Origin: Charina bottae
Lineage: Eukaryota > Chordata > Lepidosauria > Squamata > Charinaidae
NCBI GenBank assembly: GCA_023362775.1
Contig: JALMGJ010000002.1
Location: forward strand, 110,837,981 to 110,901,980
Length of the DNA: 64,000 bases
Reading direction: 5' to 3'
Every line of letters begins with the position of its first letter. Positions within the stretch are counted from its first letter, which is position 1. Shown piece by piece: positions 1-11,808 of this stretch. Made by a program: the position numbers and the translations under genes. Under the pieces are notes generated by a model. The model worked only from the letters and a program-made list of their open reading frames with translations, was not told where the DNA came from and did no database searches.

Positions 1-617
1 CCAGGGAGTTTCAGAAAAACATCTATTTCTGTTTTATTGACTATTCTAAAGCCTTTGACTGTGTGGATCATAACAAATTGTGGCAAGTTCTTGGTGGTAT
101 GGGGATACCAAGTCATCTTGTCTGCCTCCTGAGGAATCTGTATAACGACCAAGTAGCAACGGTAAGAACAGAGCACGGAACAACGGACTGGTTTAATATT
201 GGGAAAGGAGTACGGCAGGGTTGTATACTCTCACCCTACCTATTCAACCTGTACGCAGAACACATCATGCGACATGCTGGGCTTGAGGAATCCAAGGCTG
301 GAGTTAAAATCACTGGAAGAAACATTAACAATCTCAGATATGCAGATGATACCACTTTGATGGCTGAAAGTGAGGAGGAGCTGAGGAGCCTTATGACGAA
401 GGTGAAAGAAGAAAGTGCAAAAGCTGGGTTGCAGTTAAACCTCAAAAAAACCAAGATTATGGCAACCAGCTTGATTGATAACTGGCAAATAGAGGGAGAA
501 GACGTGGAGGCAGTGACAGACTTTGTATTTCTAGGCGCAAAGGTTACTGCAGACGCTGACTGCAGCCAGGAAATCAGAAGACGTCTACTTCTTGGGAGGA
601 GAGCAATGGCAAATCTT
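1..617 (+). mobile_element. RTE-BovB LINE, RT segment (left of an insertion)
   Basis: A BovB-type non-LTR retrotransposon that runs in from the left edge. The frame is open from the first bases and reads the RT palm: an F-D-C-V-D-H-N-K block near position 55-80, a VRQGCILSPYLFNLY block (about 208-252) and the catalytic YADDTTL box (about 340-360). It ends in the BovB region RRLLLGRRAMANL. The frame is then lost because a 2.3-kb element has inserted; the 17-bp sequence GAGCAATGGCAAATCTT at 601-617 recurs at 2932-2948, where the BovB frame resumes. The protein would copy element RNA by target-primed reverse transcription. This copy cannot encode a complete protein. Assignment to BovB/RTE is by recognised protein motifs, not by alignment. 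Confidence 0.93.
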
Positions 618-2931
618 TTTGTCATTTTTTTTTTTTATTATTTTATTTTTGTTATTATTATTTCTTTACTCTTTTTTTTTTTATTAAATTTTATTAAGTT
701 TTACAATACATAATAAAATTTAAAGTAGAAAAAAGAAATAGAAACAGAAATACAAAATAAGAAAAAGATAAAGAAAAAGTGAAGTCAAGAAATAATAAGC
801 AAAGAAAATATAGAAAATAGATGTCCTCCAATCTATCTTTGAACTTAAAGTACAACAATTAATTTTAAATGTTAGTCCTTCATACAGTATACAGGAACTT
901 TTCTTTGTCATATGCCTTTTGATTTCTTTAATCCAATCTTCTAACCTTCATCTTACTGTCTCCCAATAATCCATCTTTGGCTTCCACTCCTTGAAGTAGT
1001 AGTTAAATGTTGAATGTTCATTACTACATATTTATATCTTCAATAAAGACCAATTAGTATAACAAATAAAAGCCTTATTTACTTCTAATAAACTACAATA
1101 TATTCTATTCATATTATGACTCATAACCTAACATGTTATGTAACTTAATACATAATTTAGCAATTCTTATAGTGTTCATACATATATATTTCTATAATTT
1201 AATTCTAATATATATATATATCTCCATAAAAAAGGAATTCTTGAATCTCAATTATCCATCTGTAATTTCCATTCCTTGTAGTAGTGTCCATTTAAACTAA
1301 ATGCATAATCTATCATATCACTTAACCTAATAGCTAATATATCAATTCTTATAATATTCATACAATACATATTGATATATATCATCCTGTAGTAACCATC
1401 ATTCTAATTCCATCATATCATTATCTTCTCATAAATATATCTCTAAGGAAAACAATATTCTATAATATCAACTTGTGTTTGTATTTAGCATCTTACATTT
1501 AGAATATCACTTTTTATATATCCATACAATTTCTCATAACAATTCAAGTCCATATTTTCATTAGCCTTTATATCCATACAGTTTCTCATATCTTCTGCTT
1601 AGGTTATGCCAAAATCACAATACACTGTGGGAGATTCGCAATATACAGCCTGCTCTTTTCTATATCTCATATAGAATATCAGAGCAACCTTCTCTCCCTT
1701 TCCACATATTTCACAACATCCATCCAACTGTGCACCCATATTTTCACTCTGTCTCCACTGCCACAACATATCTATACCAAGATTGTAGTGTAAAGCCTTC
1801 AGAATGTTCTTCTGAACTAATATACTCAAAATTTCCTCCTTCTGTTTCTCCTCCACTTGAAAAACATTTTTCCTTTCTGTCTCCGTTTCTGTTCTCTGTT
1901 CTTTCTCTCTGTTTTGCAGAGTTACGAACAGTAATTCCAACGACCTTTGAATATTTGAAAAAGCCTCAGTAATCTCTCTTCTGAGCTCCTCAGGTACAAG
2001 TTGGAAAGCCATCTTTCCTGTGTCCTTCAAATTAAAACAACAACCCTTCTAGTCAAAACAATAATCTGTTAATCTGTTCATGGAATACTACCAGCAGAAT
2101 CTATTAAGCAGAACGTCGTTGTTGTTTTGTTTTTTTTTAAAGTAAAAAGAAAAAAGAAAGTTCCAATAATCCAAAATACAGGAGAGAATAATATTTTAAA
2201 CAGTTTATAGAAGGAGAAATAAAAAATATATTCCAAATGAAGCAAAATCCAACCAGGGAGGATGTAGAAAAAGAAGACAAGGAAAAAAACACGTTACCCT
2301 GTGTTTTTATTCTTCAAACTGCGAGCTTTCGTTCTTCAAGCTGCAAGCTGCTTAATCCAAACAAAGAGTTTCTCAAAAAATGAATAGTCATTTAGTTTAT
2401 CAAGCGAAGAATTACAAACAGAGTCTCTTAAATCCCTCTAATACAAAAGAGAAGTAAAAAAAAAAATGCAGACGTTTCATTATGTTGCAAATATAGAGTC
2501 CATCAAACTTCCACCAGAATCAGTTATAGCAAAGAAAGCACAAAGTTAGCCAACATTTTCAACAAAGTCCAAAAAATAGATCTTAGATTTCAAAAATATT
2601 TTAATCTAAAAAAAACATTCCTAAAGTGATCTAAAAGCGGCTGGGCGCTCTTGTGTCTCTTCAAAGAGACTTGTTTCCCCTGCGAGAGCCTGATATATCT
2701 CGGCCATTGCCTTGCACTTACCCTGTTCCTTCCGCGGTGGAAAACTACAGAAAAAACAAGGGTAGGCAATCCCAATGGCCCCACGAGTAATCTTCTGGTC
2801 TCCCCCTCTCCAGGGGAAAAAAAACTTCAGTGGACCACAACTTCTGCAATCCATGCAAGCAAGGGAAATTCAGTCAGTTCTCAGCTTCTCTGAGAAATCT
2901 GACTGGTCGAGCTGGCAGCCAAGCCTGGAGT
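618..2931 (-). mobile_element. L1-like non-autonomous insertion in BovB, copy 1 (2.3 kb)
   Basis: A 2,314-bp insertion flanked by the perfect 17-bp TSD GAGCAATGGCAAATCTT, as expected for L1-type target-primed retrotransposition. The left end is T-rich on the + strand, so the element reads on the minus strand with its A-rich tail at 618-720. The right end (about 2640-2931) is the 5' end and is less AT-rich. Inside are a short minus-strand ORF (1599-2030) and long AT-rich untranslated sequence. I see no endonuclease or RT domain, so it would need another L1 for movement. Two other insertions (11809-13555 and 28639-30948) share this plan and orientation. Calling it L1-like rests on TSD length, tail and layout. 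Confidence 0.75.
1599..2030 (-). pseudogene. Short ORF in L1-like copy 1, possible ORF1 N-terminus
   Basis: A 143-codon minus-strand frame in the middle of the insertion. From about residue 7 it reads MAFQLVPEELRREITEAFSN, then a charged, glutamate- and lysine-rich stretch to about residue 75 that could form a coiled coil, then a Cys-rich piece (CCEICGKGE, about residues 104-112). L1 ORF1 proteins begin with a coiled coil, and the position after a 5' leader fits that. The RNA-recognition and C-terminal domains of a full ORF1p are absent. I do not recognise the sequence at family level, so this is a plausible truncated ORF1-type protein rather than an identified one. Confidence 0.4.
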
Positions 2932-3452
2932 GAGCAATGGCAAATCTTGATAAAATAGTTAAGAGCAGAGACATCACACTGACAACAAAGGTCCGCATAG
3001 TTAAAGCAATGGTATTCCCTGTAGTAACCTATGGCTGTGAGAGCTGGACCATAAGGAAGGCTGAGCGAAGGAAGATAGATGCTTTTGAACTGTGGTGTTG
3101 GAGGAAAATTCTGAGAGTGCCTTGGACTGCAAGAAGATCAAACCAGTCCATACTCCAGGAAATAAAGCCAGACTGCCCACTTGAGGGAATGATATTAAAG
3201 GCAAAACTGAAGTACTTTGGCCACATAATGCGAAGACAGGATACCCTGGAGAAGATGCTGATGCTAGGGAAAGTGGAAGGCAAAAGGAAGAGGGGCCGAC
3301 CAAGGGCAAGATGGATGGATGATATTCTGGAGGTGACGGATTCAACCATGGGGGAGCTGGGGATGGTGACGGCTGACAGGAAGCTCTGGCGTGGGCTGGT
3401 CCATGAAGTCACGAAGAGTCGGAAGCGACTGAACGAATAAACAACAACAAAA
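2932..3452 (+). mobile_element. RTE-BovB LINE, 3' end (right of the insertion)
   Basis: Continuation of the BovB copy at 1-617 after the L1-like insertion; the first 17 bp are the duplicated target site. The frame 2937-3440 covers the C-terminal part of BovB ORF2, with the recognised blocks YGCESWTIRKAERRKIDAFE, VPWTARRSNQSILQEI, YFGHIMRRQDTLEKMLMLGK and a final HEVTKSRKRLNE before the stop. After the stop comes the short tail with ACAAC repeats to about 3452. If the insertion and one TSD are ignored, the reading frame continues across the junction, so the BovB copy was in good condition when it was interrupted. Confidence 0.93.
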
Positions 3453-3454
3453 CC

Positions 3455-4095
3455 AGTTTAATGGACCACAGCAATGCAGTGGACATAATGGACCTTGACT
3501 TCAGGAAAGCATTTGATAAAAGTCTCCCATGAGAGTCTAGAAGAGATGTCCAAATATGGCCTCGACTATGTTACAATTAGAAGGCTACAGAGATGGTTGA
3601 ACAATCGTACCCAATGTGTACATCAATAGCGCTGCATCGGGTATGAGAGTGCTGTTCTAGGCCCCCTTCTGTTCAACATGTAAATTATTTGGATGAGAGG
3701 TTATAAAATCTTTTCAAGATGCTCTTGAATCTTGATATTGTCTCTAGAGGAACAAATGCAAAATCCTACATTTAGGTAGGAAAAATCAGAGGCAAAAATA
3801 TAGGCCAGCAGAGGAGGAGGGGAGAAGAACCATACTGGCAACAATACATTTGAAAAGGCTCTCTAGCTGTCTAGACAGATCACATATGAACATGACCCAA
3901 CTGTTTAATGCAGTTGCAAAAAGCTCAGATTCAATCCTGGCTGCATAAGCAGAAGCACAGGGACAAGTTCAGGAGAAGTCATGATTTCTTTGCATTCTGT
4001 ATGGGTCAGACAGAGCCTAAAACATTGTGTCCAATTCTGGGCACCACATTTTAAGAAGGACAGAGGCTGGAGTACATTCAGAGGACAGAAACCTA
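3455..4095 (+). mobile_element. CR1 LINE relic, RT region
   Basis: A decayed CR1 copy. Pieces of the RT can be read in shifting frames: LDFRKAFDK (about 3499-3525), a region matching the L-R-W-L-x-x-R-T-Q part, then VLGPLLFNM (about 3651-3680), and further on SHMNMTQLFNAVAKSSDSIL (about 3880-3940), which corresponds to the CR1 segment around MSQQCAxVAKKANGIL. Stops and indels occur throughout. The 3' tail is missing; similarity fades at about 4095. The decay suggests this is much older than the neighbouring BovB. Confidence 0.7.
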
Positions 4096-4099
4096 GTTG

Positions 4100-4290
4100 T
4101 AATGTAATACCTTATTGATTAGCCATTAGGCCATATCAGAATACAAAATATAAAACACAGAACAGTAATAAGACCATATGTTAAAATAGAATAAAAGAAA
4201 TAGGTAAAAGAAAATGCAAATCATATTTCCATGTCACCCCTACAATTTACCCCAATCAGATCCACATATGCAATTCTCAACTGTACTGTA
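4100..4290. other. AT-rich sequence with no recognised feature
   Basis: A short interval between the CR1 relic and the MITE fragment. No motif, reading frame or repeat is recognised here. Confidence 0.5.
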
Positions 4291-4295
4291 CATTC

Positions 4296-4359
4296 TGGCT
4301 GGGGAATTCTGGGAGTTGAAGTCCACCCATCTTAAAGTTGCCAAGTTTGAAAAACACTG
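4296..4359 (+). mobile_element. hAT-like MITE fragment ('gaattctgggagttgaagtcc' family)
   Basis: Half of a palindromic MITE. It reads ggctggggaattctgggag..., then a segment ending in caagtttgaaaaacactg, which is the inverse of a typical hAT terminus starting CAGTGTTTTTCAAACTTGG. The opposite half is not present, so no TSD can be paired. A related piece lies at 17176-17232. Family assignment to hAT is by the CAGTG terminus. Confidence 0.5.
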
Positions 4360-4699
4360 TTTTAGAAGGAACGTGGGTTTACCCAGCAGACCTGTCATCA
4401 CTTCCTTAAAGAGGCTGCATTTTTTCCTGGGATTCTGTGGTAGTTGATCCCAGCAACATATGCATTTGAGTTAAGGAGGCACCAGTGACACTTCCATGCC
4501 CTCTTCGAAGAACCTTTTTAGCTTTAGATCCAAAGCACAATACATCCCTAATTGCTGAGAAATGCCCTGCATTGTTTCACCACCAGCCTTCTATTTTAAG
4601 TTATATATGTCAACATACAGTATTGTTCACATACAATAATGTATTCCATCCAAAGTCCAACCAGTTTTCTTATAATAGGTGGTCTAGGTGGTCTAGGAC

Positions 4700-5022
4700 T
4701 AAGAGTCCTAGAGGTGAGGCAAGCCCCCACACTCCTGACCTTCCGAAAACAACTGAAGACCTGGCTCTGCCACCTCGCTTGGGAGGGGAAGAGTAATAGC
4801 TCTTCGTGGGGATGGCTTGCGCCATAGAGTTCTTTTAAACATAACATCACAGCCTCTTGGATTTTATATATTTATATATTTATATTTAATTTTTGGTTAA
4901 ATTGACATATTGTGTTGTATATTTTATATGTTTTTAATCACTGACTTTATTGTAAACCGCCCAGAGTCCCCTCTATGGGGGGAGATGGGCGGTGATATAA
5001 GTTGGATAAATAAATAAATAAG
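4700..5022 (+). mobile_element. L2/CR1-type LINE, 5'-truncated 3' end
   Basis: The end of ORF2 and the 3' UTR. The last codons read EVRQAPTLLTFRKQLKTWLC... and finish SSWGWLAP* at about 4827, the same C-terminus as the larger L2 copy at 21232-23440 (AWDNGGG...SWGWLAP). The 3' end has 'gtaaaccgcccagagtcc', then 'gagatgggcggtgatataa' and a (TAAA)n tail. This tail is the signature used below for the many short L2-type fragments. Confidence 0.85.
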
Positions 5023-7099
5023 AGTGAGAATTAGGAATAGGCTTAATGTTCTTATTTCTGTGAATGGACCCATACTCCTCCCAGGAGAACTTGAGTTCAG
5101 AATTCCTGCTTTCCATTAGTTGTCATTACTCCTACATCATCCATGTATATGACACTTTATAAAGAATGTGGGGACAGATCTCCATCTCAAAGAGCTCAAA
5201 TTTAGAAATAGACATAGAAGAATGCAGACACAGTGAAAAAGGACAGAATACATTGCTCTTTTTCAGTTAAAAATGATCAAAGCAAAACATCATGCTCTCT
5301 GTTCAGTGACATGTAACTATGCAAGAACATTGAGTATCCACTGAGTCCATCACCTTCTTGGAGATGCCTTTTCTGAAACTAATTAATTCAGTTAAATCTA
5401 AGTTTAGGCCCTTACGCAAATTTAAAGCCTCAGCACTCAGAAAGGCAGTCCAAATTCTGGAGGTCATGAGATATTTTATCTCCTGTAAAGCTTCCACTGT
5501 TCTAATTCACCCAGATGACTTTGATGATAATGGGAGCTTGCCTTTAGTGTACCAATACACCAGACCTATTCTCCCTGCTGTGTAGTTCTAATACGCTGAT
5601 ACAGCAACATGCTGTTAATGAGCATTCTTGTAATTAATTCATCCTAATCTATTATGAACAATGGGTAATCTCATAATTAACTTAAATGGATGCCCAACTA
5701 AATTAGCCAATGTCACAAATAACCAAAGTCAAGCATATATATACACTGAATTACCCAACTAAAAAATGATTATTAGACATTTTGAAGAAAGAATGTAAAC
5801 AGAAAGAAATAGAAAACATGTGAAAAGAATAAAAAGATATTTTTTTTAAAAAAATGGAATATGGGTATTAAACAAGGAATCTAAATATCATTACAATTAC
5901 ATTTTTCCAATATGTCATTTTTATAAAATTATATACGTATTACTTTTTGAAGAAAGAACTGAAAATCCCTGTTAAGCTTTAAATGAAAAATACCTGATTA
6001 ACACAGTATAAATCACTAACTAAAACTATGAACTACAATAAATTGAAGCAATACTAGAAATCTATTTTTCTATAAAGTTCAGTTATATACTTTATACATA
6101 GGGGGAAAAAACAAATTTGGGATGTGGTACAAATTTTGTATTGCTTAGGAATGAATTTGACATCAGATTTACTTTTTAAATAGGAAGTTATCCTGGACAT
6201 CAAAATGTCCTCCCACAACTTGGTTAACTATTCTTCCAAGGAAGAAATCAAACATCTTTTCCAGTAAGGGCCATATGGAATCCTTGCAGCAGTTATCACA
6301 TACCGAGCTAGTTCAGTATGCATTGAACAACCCGTCTCTCACCAGGATGAGTTAGTAACATTTAATAAATATATCTCAGATTGCAATGGGAATTCATATT
6401 TCAAAATTCTTGCACTTTACAGCACACCATCTTCAATCAAAACTGGAATAATATACCGACAATAGAACATCGTAGACCAATTTTCTCTGAGTATAACATT
6501 CAGAGTAAATTTAATATTCTTGTCAACTTCAGGGAGAAAAATAAATACAGCACATAACCTGCAGGTCACAAAAGCTGTTTGTTTGTTTGGTTTTTTTCCC
6601 CCACCTCCATTTCTTCAGATGAAAATATTTTTTTAAAAAGGAAGGCTTGCTTCTGTGGCTACTCCCCTCTCCATATTCCTCTATGGAAAACATCTCATTG
6701 TCTGATCCTGGTTTCCAGAGAAAATGAGAGAGGTGGATATTTTGCTAGGTGCCTTTCCCTTGGCTCCTTTGGACATGACATGCATAGAAATGGGGTGCAG
6801 CTGCTTGTATCGTTCTGACGCACACACCCCACTGCAGATGCTGCTACTCTTGACTACCCCTATCCGACTCCTGTCAGCTCGCCCTGTGTTCAGCGAGCTC
6901 ATTCTCTGGAAATTGGCTTTCTTATGTATCCCCTGAAGCTTCCTCAGTTAGCTTAGCGGGAAGCCACGCTCCAATCACACAGAACTGGCAGGCAGTAAAC
7001 AAGCAGCAGCAGCAGGCTTCCCCCTCCTTTGGCTCTTCCTCTTCTTTCTGCCTCCTCTTTCTTCAGTTGGACATCCCCACCAAATATTTCATTCCTTTC
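5023..7099. other. Unique AT-rich DNA, no gene seen
   Basis: About 2.1 kb without recognised repeats or convincing reading frames. The longest ORFs here are under 85 codons with no motif. It may be intronic or intergenic; the sequence alone does not say. Confidence 0.5.
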
Positions 7100-7160
7100 A
7101 TTTGTTTGATTATTTGTTTATTTATTACATTTATACGGCCACCTACTTGCAGAGCCATCT
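7100..7160 (-). mobile_element. Short L2-type LINE 3' tail
   Basis: (TTTA)n followed by 'acatttatacggccacctacttgcagag', a decayed version of the minus-strand L2/CR1 3' end. Only about 60 bp can be recognised. Confidence 0.4.
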
Positions 7161-7295
7161 AAAAAGCAGTCAACCATTTCTGACTTCTTTCTGCTTGAGA
7201 CTTTAATAAATGTACCGCACTCATCTTTTTGTCAACACAGGGACTCTCCTTCTCTATAGGTACAATCTTTTATATGGGTTCTCATATGCTTAGGG

Positions 7296-7561
7296 CAGGG
7301 GTGGGGAACCTTTCTTCTGCCAAGGGCCATTTGGATATTTATAACTGGGGACCGGGAGGTGGGGGGTCGGGTTTCTGGGATTTCCGTGGCCCGGGGGCCG
7401 GAGTTTGCAGGCGGGAGCCAATCACAAGCACTGGGGCAGGGTTTGCGGGTGGGAGCCAATCATGTGGAAGGGGTGGGGTTTGCGGGCGGGAGCTCCATGG
7501 GTCTTAGGCGGGAGCCCTGCAGGCCTTATATGGCCCGCGGGCCTGACGTTGCCCACCCCTG
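7296..7561. mobile_element. GC-rich hAT MITE, family B, short copy
   Basis: A 266-bp non-autonomous hAT-type element. It starts CAGGGGTGGGGAACC and ends CGTTGCCCACCCCTG, an inverted terminal repeat, and is flanked by the perfect 8-bp TSD GCTTAGGG (7288-7295 and 7562-7569), the size expected for hAT transposase. The interior is strongly GC-rich in an AT-rich region and holds repeated 'gggtttgcgggcgggagccaatca' type modules. No transposase is encoded. The longer relative is at 15008-15532. Confidence 0.92.
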
Positions 7562-7569
7562 GCTTAGGG

Positions 7570-9263
7570 TGATCTTTACTAATAACTGGGTCTGCAATAT
7601 ACAACAAAGTGGTCTGGCAGCCTGTCCAAATTCACAAGGATAGAAGTGCAAAGGCACTAGCTTAGAACAACTTTTGCTTTTTTCTAGTAGCCACATCCAT
7701 GACATTGTATCCACTCATCCACATGCAATTAGTAGATTCTAAAAGAGTTTATTTACATATTTTTTAAATGAAGATAAGCATCATGAGGGAAGAAGTCTGC
7801 TATACGTTTGAGCAGATATGAATTCTCAGCTCCATGAGTTTCCTTTTCTTACAGTAGTAGTTATAGGGAGAAACTCTGTATCACATATTTCACTATCTTA
7901 TTACTTGATGAAATGAAGGAAAAAATTCCATGGCTAATTGCATTAATTAAATTTGAGATCATTAAAAATCTGGAAAACAACACTAGGCTCAAAAAGGCTG
8001 AATTAGTATTCTAGAACAAACTAATTATCCTTCTAATGAAGCTCCTTATTTTCCAGTTTAGACAATGTCATATACTTTCAGAGTTGTACTAGCCAAACTT
8101 GAAAAAATATGTTGTTACAACTTTCATAAAGGATCCAGGGACACAGGTCAGATTTGGCCTAGGTAGCTTTCCATTTTGCAGATCAGATGATGATGAAAAT
8201 CCCTTATCTGTTACAGCAATTCCCACTGTGTTTATTGTCCCCAAAACTCAATATCCTTCAATGATCTCCAGATGAAAATAAGAATATGCTTCTAACACCT
8301 CAAGGATGACTACTGAAGCTTTTTCCTCTTACACATTCCCAAGATCTTTAGCCTTTTTTTTCCCTTCTCCTTCAGAAGATTTGGAAGTGAACCCTGCTTT
8401 GTTTTCAACTATATATTCAAAACACAGGATACCATTTCTCCTGTTTCTTTGAGTCTCTGGCTGCCAAAGCTATTTTTCAGCATTATAGAACTATTTAAAA
8501 CAAGATATGTTTTAATTACAAGGAGTAAAGATGTCAAAATTGGCAAATCACATTGTGTGGATGGGTAAATGTTAACAAAATTTGTTACTAATAAGCTTCA
8601 AATTGGCTACAGCACACATGAGCTTCCACAGCTAGCCATAATGACAGAGGGAATAACAATACAAATATTGCTCTTACATGCTTCATCTAGAAGTTGGATG
8701 CAAGTACTGTATGTAAGTCACAGCATTTGCATTGTGACCTTATAATACATGTTTCATCATCATCTTTTTCAGATCCTGCCACAGCCAAAAGTTCCTTCTT
8801 AACTGTTTCCATCTTCAGTTGACATTTCAGGTTCTTAAGAAGCATCAAGACTTAAAGAAGACTTTTTGTACCTGCTGATTTGCAACTTTCTAATTTGTTC
8901 ATTTATCATGCTGTTCTTGGAAATACAATATTCCCAGGCCTTATTATAGGCTATTTTATTTGGATAGAATAAGAATTCTGACATTTTCAAGGATTCATAA
9001 AATTAAGTTTGGGGGGTTTTCTTTATTCTTATTGGCTTTATTTTTATTCTGAGACACACTAGCAGAAGGGGATGTTAGACATTGGCTTCTCCAGTTACTT
9101 TCTGGATTAATTGAAATAATATGAGAGGGCAGCATACCCAATAAGAAAAGATGGCCACAAAAATGAAGCATTGGTACCATCTGAGATCAGTCCTGATTTT
9201 TTAGTCTGAAGGAATCTATTTATCTGTGGGATTGTGGGGGTTAATCTTTCTGTGTCTTAAGAG
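7570..9263. other. Unique AT-rich DNA, no gene seen
   Basis: About 1.7 kb with no recognised repeat or coding potential; only ORFs of about 60 codons or less without motifs. Confidence 0.5.
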
Positions 9264-9271
9264 TATCTTAA

Positions 9272-9343
9272 TATTGATCTGTTGATCTATGAATTGTTTT
9301 GATCTATGATCTATGAATTGTTGATCTATAAATTGTTTTGCTT
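9272..9343. repeat. Short imperfect tandem repeat
   Basis: Three partial repetitions of a 'ttgatctatgaattgtt' unit with spacing changes (gttgatctatgaattgttttgatctatgatctatg...). Likely local slippage or duplication; no function indicated. Confidence 0.6.
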
Positions 9344-9794
9344 TGTTCATTTTCATTTTCCACAATGTTCTTCCTAATATCTAGCAGGCTTCAACCATAA
9401 TATGCTAGTGGAAAGAAATACTGAAACATTCTGAACTCAGAGCAGTTCTCAACGGGACCCCGTTCATTCCAATATGACAGCAAATCATTAGCAAATACAT
9501 TGTGGCAATGACTTTTCAGTCCATTGAAAGGTAGTTAGTAAATTGTGGGTCCCTTTGGCCAAACTATTAAAGACCATTAAATAAGCTACTTTAAAGATGT
9601 GAACTATAGAAAGTCTACCTATACAATTTCTGTATGTCAACAAAGAATATGCACATACCATTTTTTTTTACTTTGTTATATCTTTGATTTGTATATCTAG
9701 TACATAGATGTGTGGTAATTATAGGATTCATTGTATAACATCAATACATTTAATTATTCAGGAATATAGGTTCTCTTAAATTATAATTATGTAT

Positions 9795-9818
9795 ACACAC
9801 ACACACACACACACACAC
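9795..9818. repeat. (AC)n microsatellite
   Basis: Twelve uninterrupted AC units. Confidence 0.95.
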
Positions 9819-9819
9819 G

Positions 9820-11797
9820 TATGTTGGACAGACAGGCTTCTTGGTATCTTGTAATTATTTAGTAGTCAGAGAAGATCCCAATTCAGGTTTTTATCTCTCA
9901 CTGTTTTTCCAAAGGGAGATATTCTTTTGATGTGTCATGTTCTTCTACATGAGCCACAGCAATTTCTCCATCACAGAAGATTTCTGAAGATAACAATAAT
10001 TGAATGAATGAATGATCACACCCTGTCTTGTCTTCATGAAAAGAAACTTAAATTGAAATTATGTGGCTTTAGAAACTTAAGAATAGCATTTTAAAAGAAT
10101 GCTCTTTTCAAATGGTGATGAGTACTGAGATAAGGGAAGTTGGAAGAAATTTTTTTTTACTGTATTGGTAGAAAATTAAATTCCAAAATAGTTCAGCTGA
10201 AATGTACAAAGGAAATATAAAGCATCTTTTGTGGAGGTAAACTGTGTCCCACGTTTACGACAACAAGTGCTGATTATTTCTCCATCAGGAAACTTATTTC
10301 TTTTCATAATTTTTGATGAGAAGATAGAGGGGACTGTAAATATATTTAAAGCAAACTGAAAATAAAACAAACTAAAAACTAAATAAATTAAAAATAAAGC
10401 CATCACTTCCCTGGGACTCAACAGGAAGTTTGTTTTGTTAACCTGAACCTGGATATCGGATGGAGCCAAGATCTGCACACAGAATTGATCACAACATCTA
10501 GATCTGATATCTTCATTAATGTTGTAATTACACGACCAATACCAAAGTGCTAGTGTGCTTTCTAACCTGTCCCTAAGTGTAATTTAAATTGGTTTCCAGC
10601 ATGGTCATATGTGAAGCCTGAGTGAGTAGAAGGCTGCTAGAGATTCAAAGCTATTCACTCCATGCGCTGTCGCTGTGCTCAGTTTTGTTAATGAGTTGCC
10701 CATTGCCTACAGTAATAACATTCTTTGCAAGAATTATTTGTTTGTATTTTCTCTCTGCAAGTGAATTTTGCCTAGAGAGCATCCTGTGCTGAATTTCATC
10801 ATTCATCTAATGGATAGGGAACTGCCTCTGGTCTTGATTCCATCCGTGAGCTGTAAATCACACAAACAAAAATCAGCAGTTAAAGAAAGAGGCAACAGAA
10901 CTTAGGGGCAGCTACCCCTACTGATAGAATACAAAGCAACTGATTGGTTCTCTTTGCATACCCTGGTCTAGGGGCTAGAAGCTGACTAGGAGAGAAGGTT
11001 AGGAAGACGGATGGCAAATTTCCAGACATCATAATGTATTTTTAATATATGACTTGATATTTCTTACTTTTCTTCTTTGGGTATCTGTTGCTATTGCTTT
11101 TCTTTTATTTTAAAAAAGTGAACGATAAAATCGCAGTTCATTGTTTTAAACCACAGTTCTTGATCATGATAACAAGACTATATTGTGACAATGACTACCA
11201 TATTGTCCCACTTAAATTATTTTGGCCGATTGACAAAGGGGTGAGCTCTGAAATCCATGTTATGTTATAGCAGAAAGCAGCAAGGGAAGAAAAAATATAA
11301 GGACATGAACTAAAGTAGTCCTCCTCCTCCTCCTCCTTCCTAATCCCCACAAGCAATTACAGTAATACTACAGTTTGTAACTGAGATTTCATTCCTATTT
11401 ACACATTGGATAGTATACATCCAAGTTCAGAAACTGATAATGCATTTCATATATTTAGAAGAAATTGCCTTTTCCACTCACCTGGACCCTTTTCTTTTCA
11501 GAATTCTAACCATTTGTATCTTAACAAATGTCCTTTGACACATCAAACTCAACATCACCTATACTGACTATATCTAAGCTATCTTTATTGTTATTCTCTG
11601 AATGCAACATACTATCCTGTGTTCAAAGTTTTTTTATAACTAGCCAGTTTCATAATTAGGCCAACTCAGAAGATTTCAATGTGCCAAGGGAGCATTTTCA
11701 GTCATGCAGTGGCCAACTGTACATCACCTAAAGAAAAAGAAGCATGCATGACTGAAAGAGAAGATAAAAGAATATGCTGATTTGCATGACTGTTGCT
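9820..11797. other. Unique AT-rich DNA, no gene seen
   Basis: About 2 kb without recognised repeats except a small CCT run near 11320-11337. A 100-codon minus-strand ORF (10176-10478) has no motif and a composition expected by chance. Confidence 0.5.
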
Positions 11798-11808
11798 TAT
11801 GTTAACAG

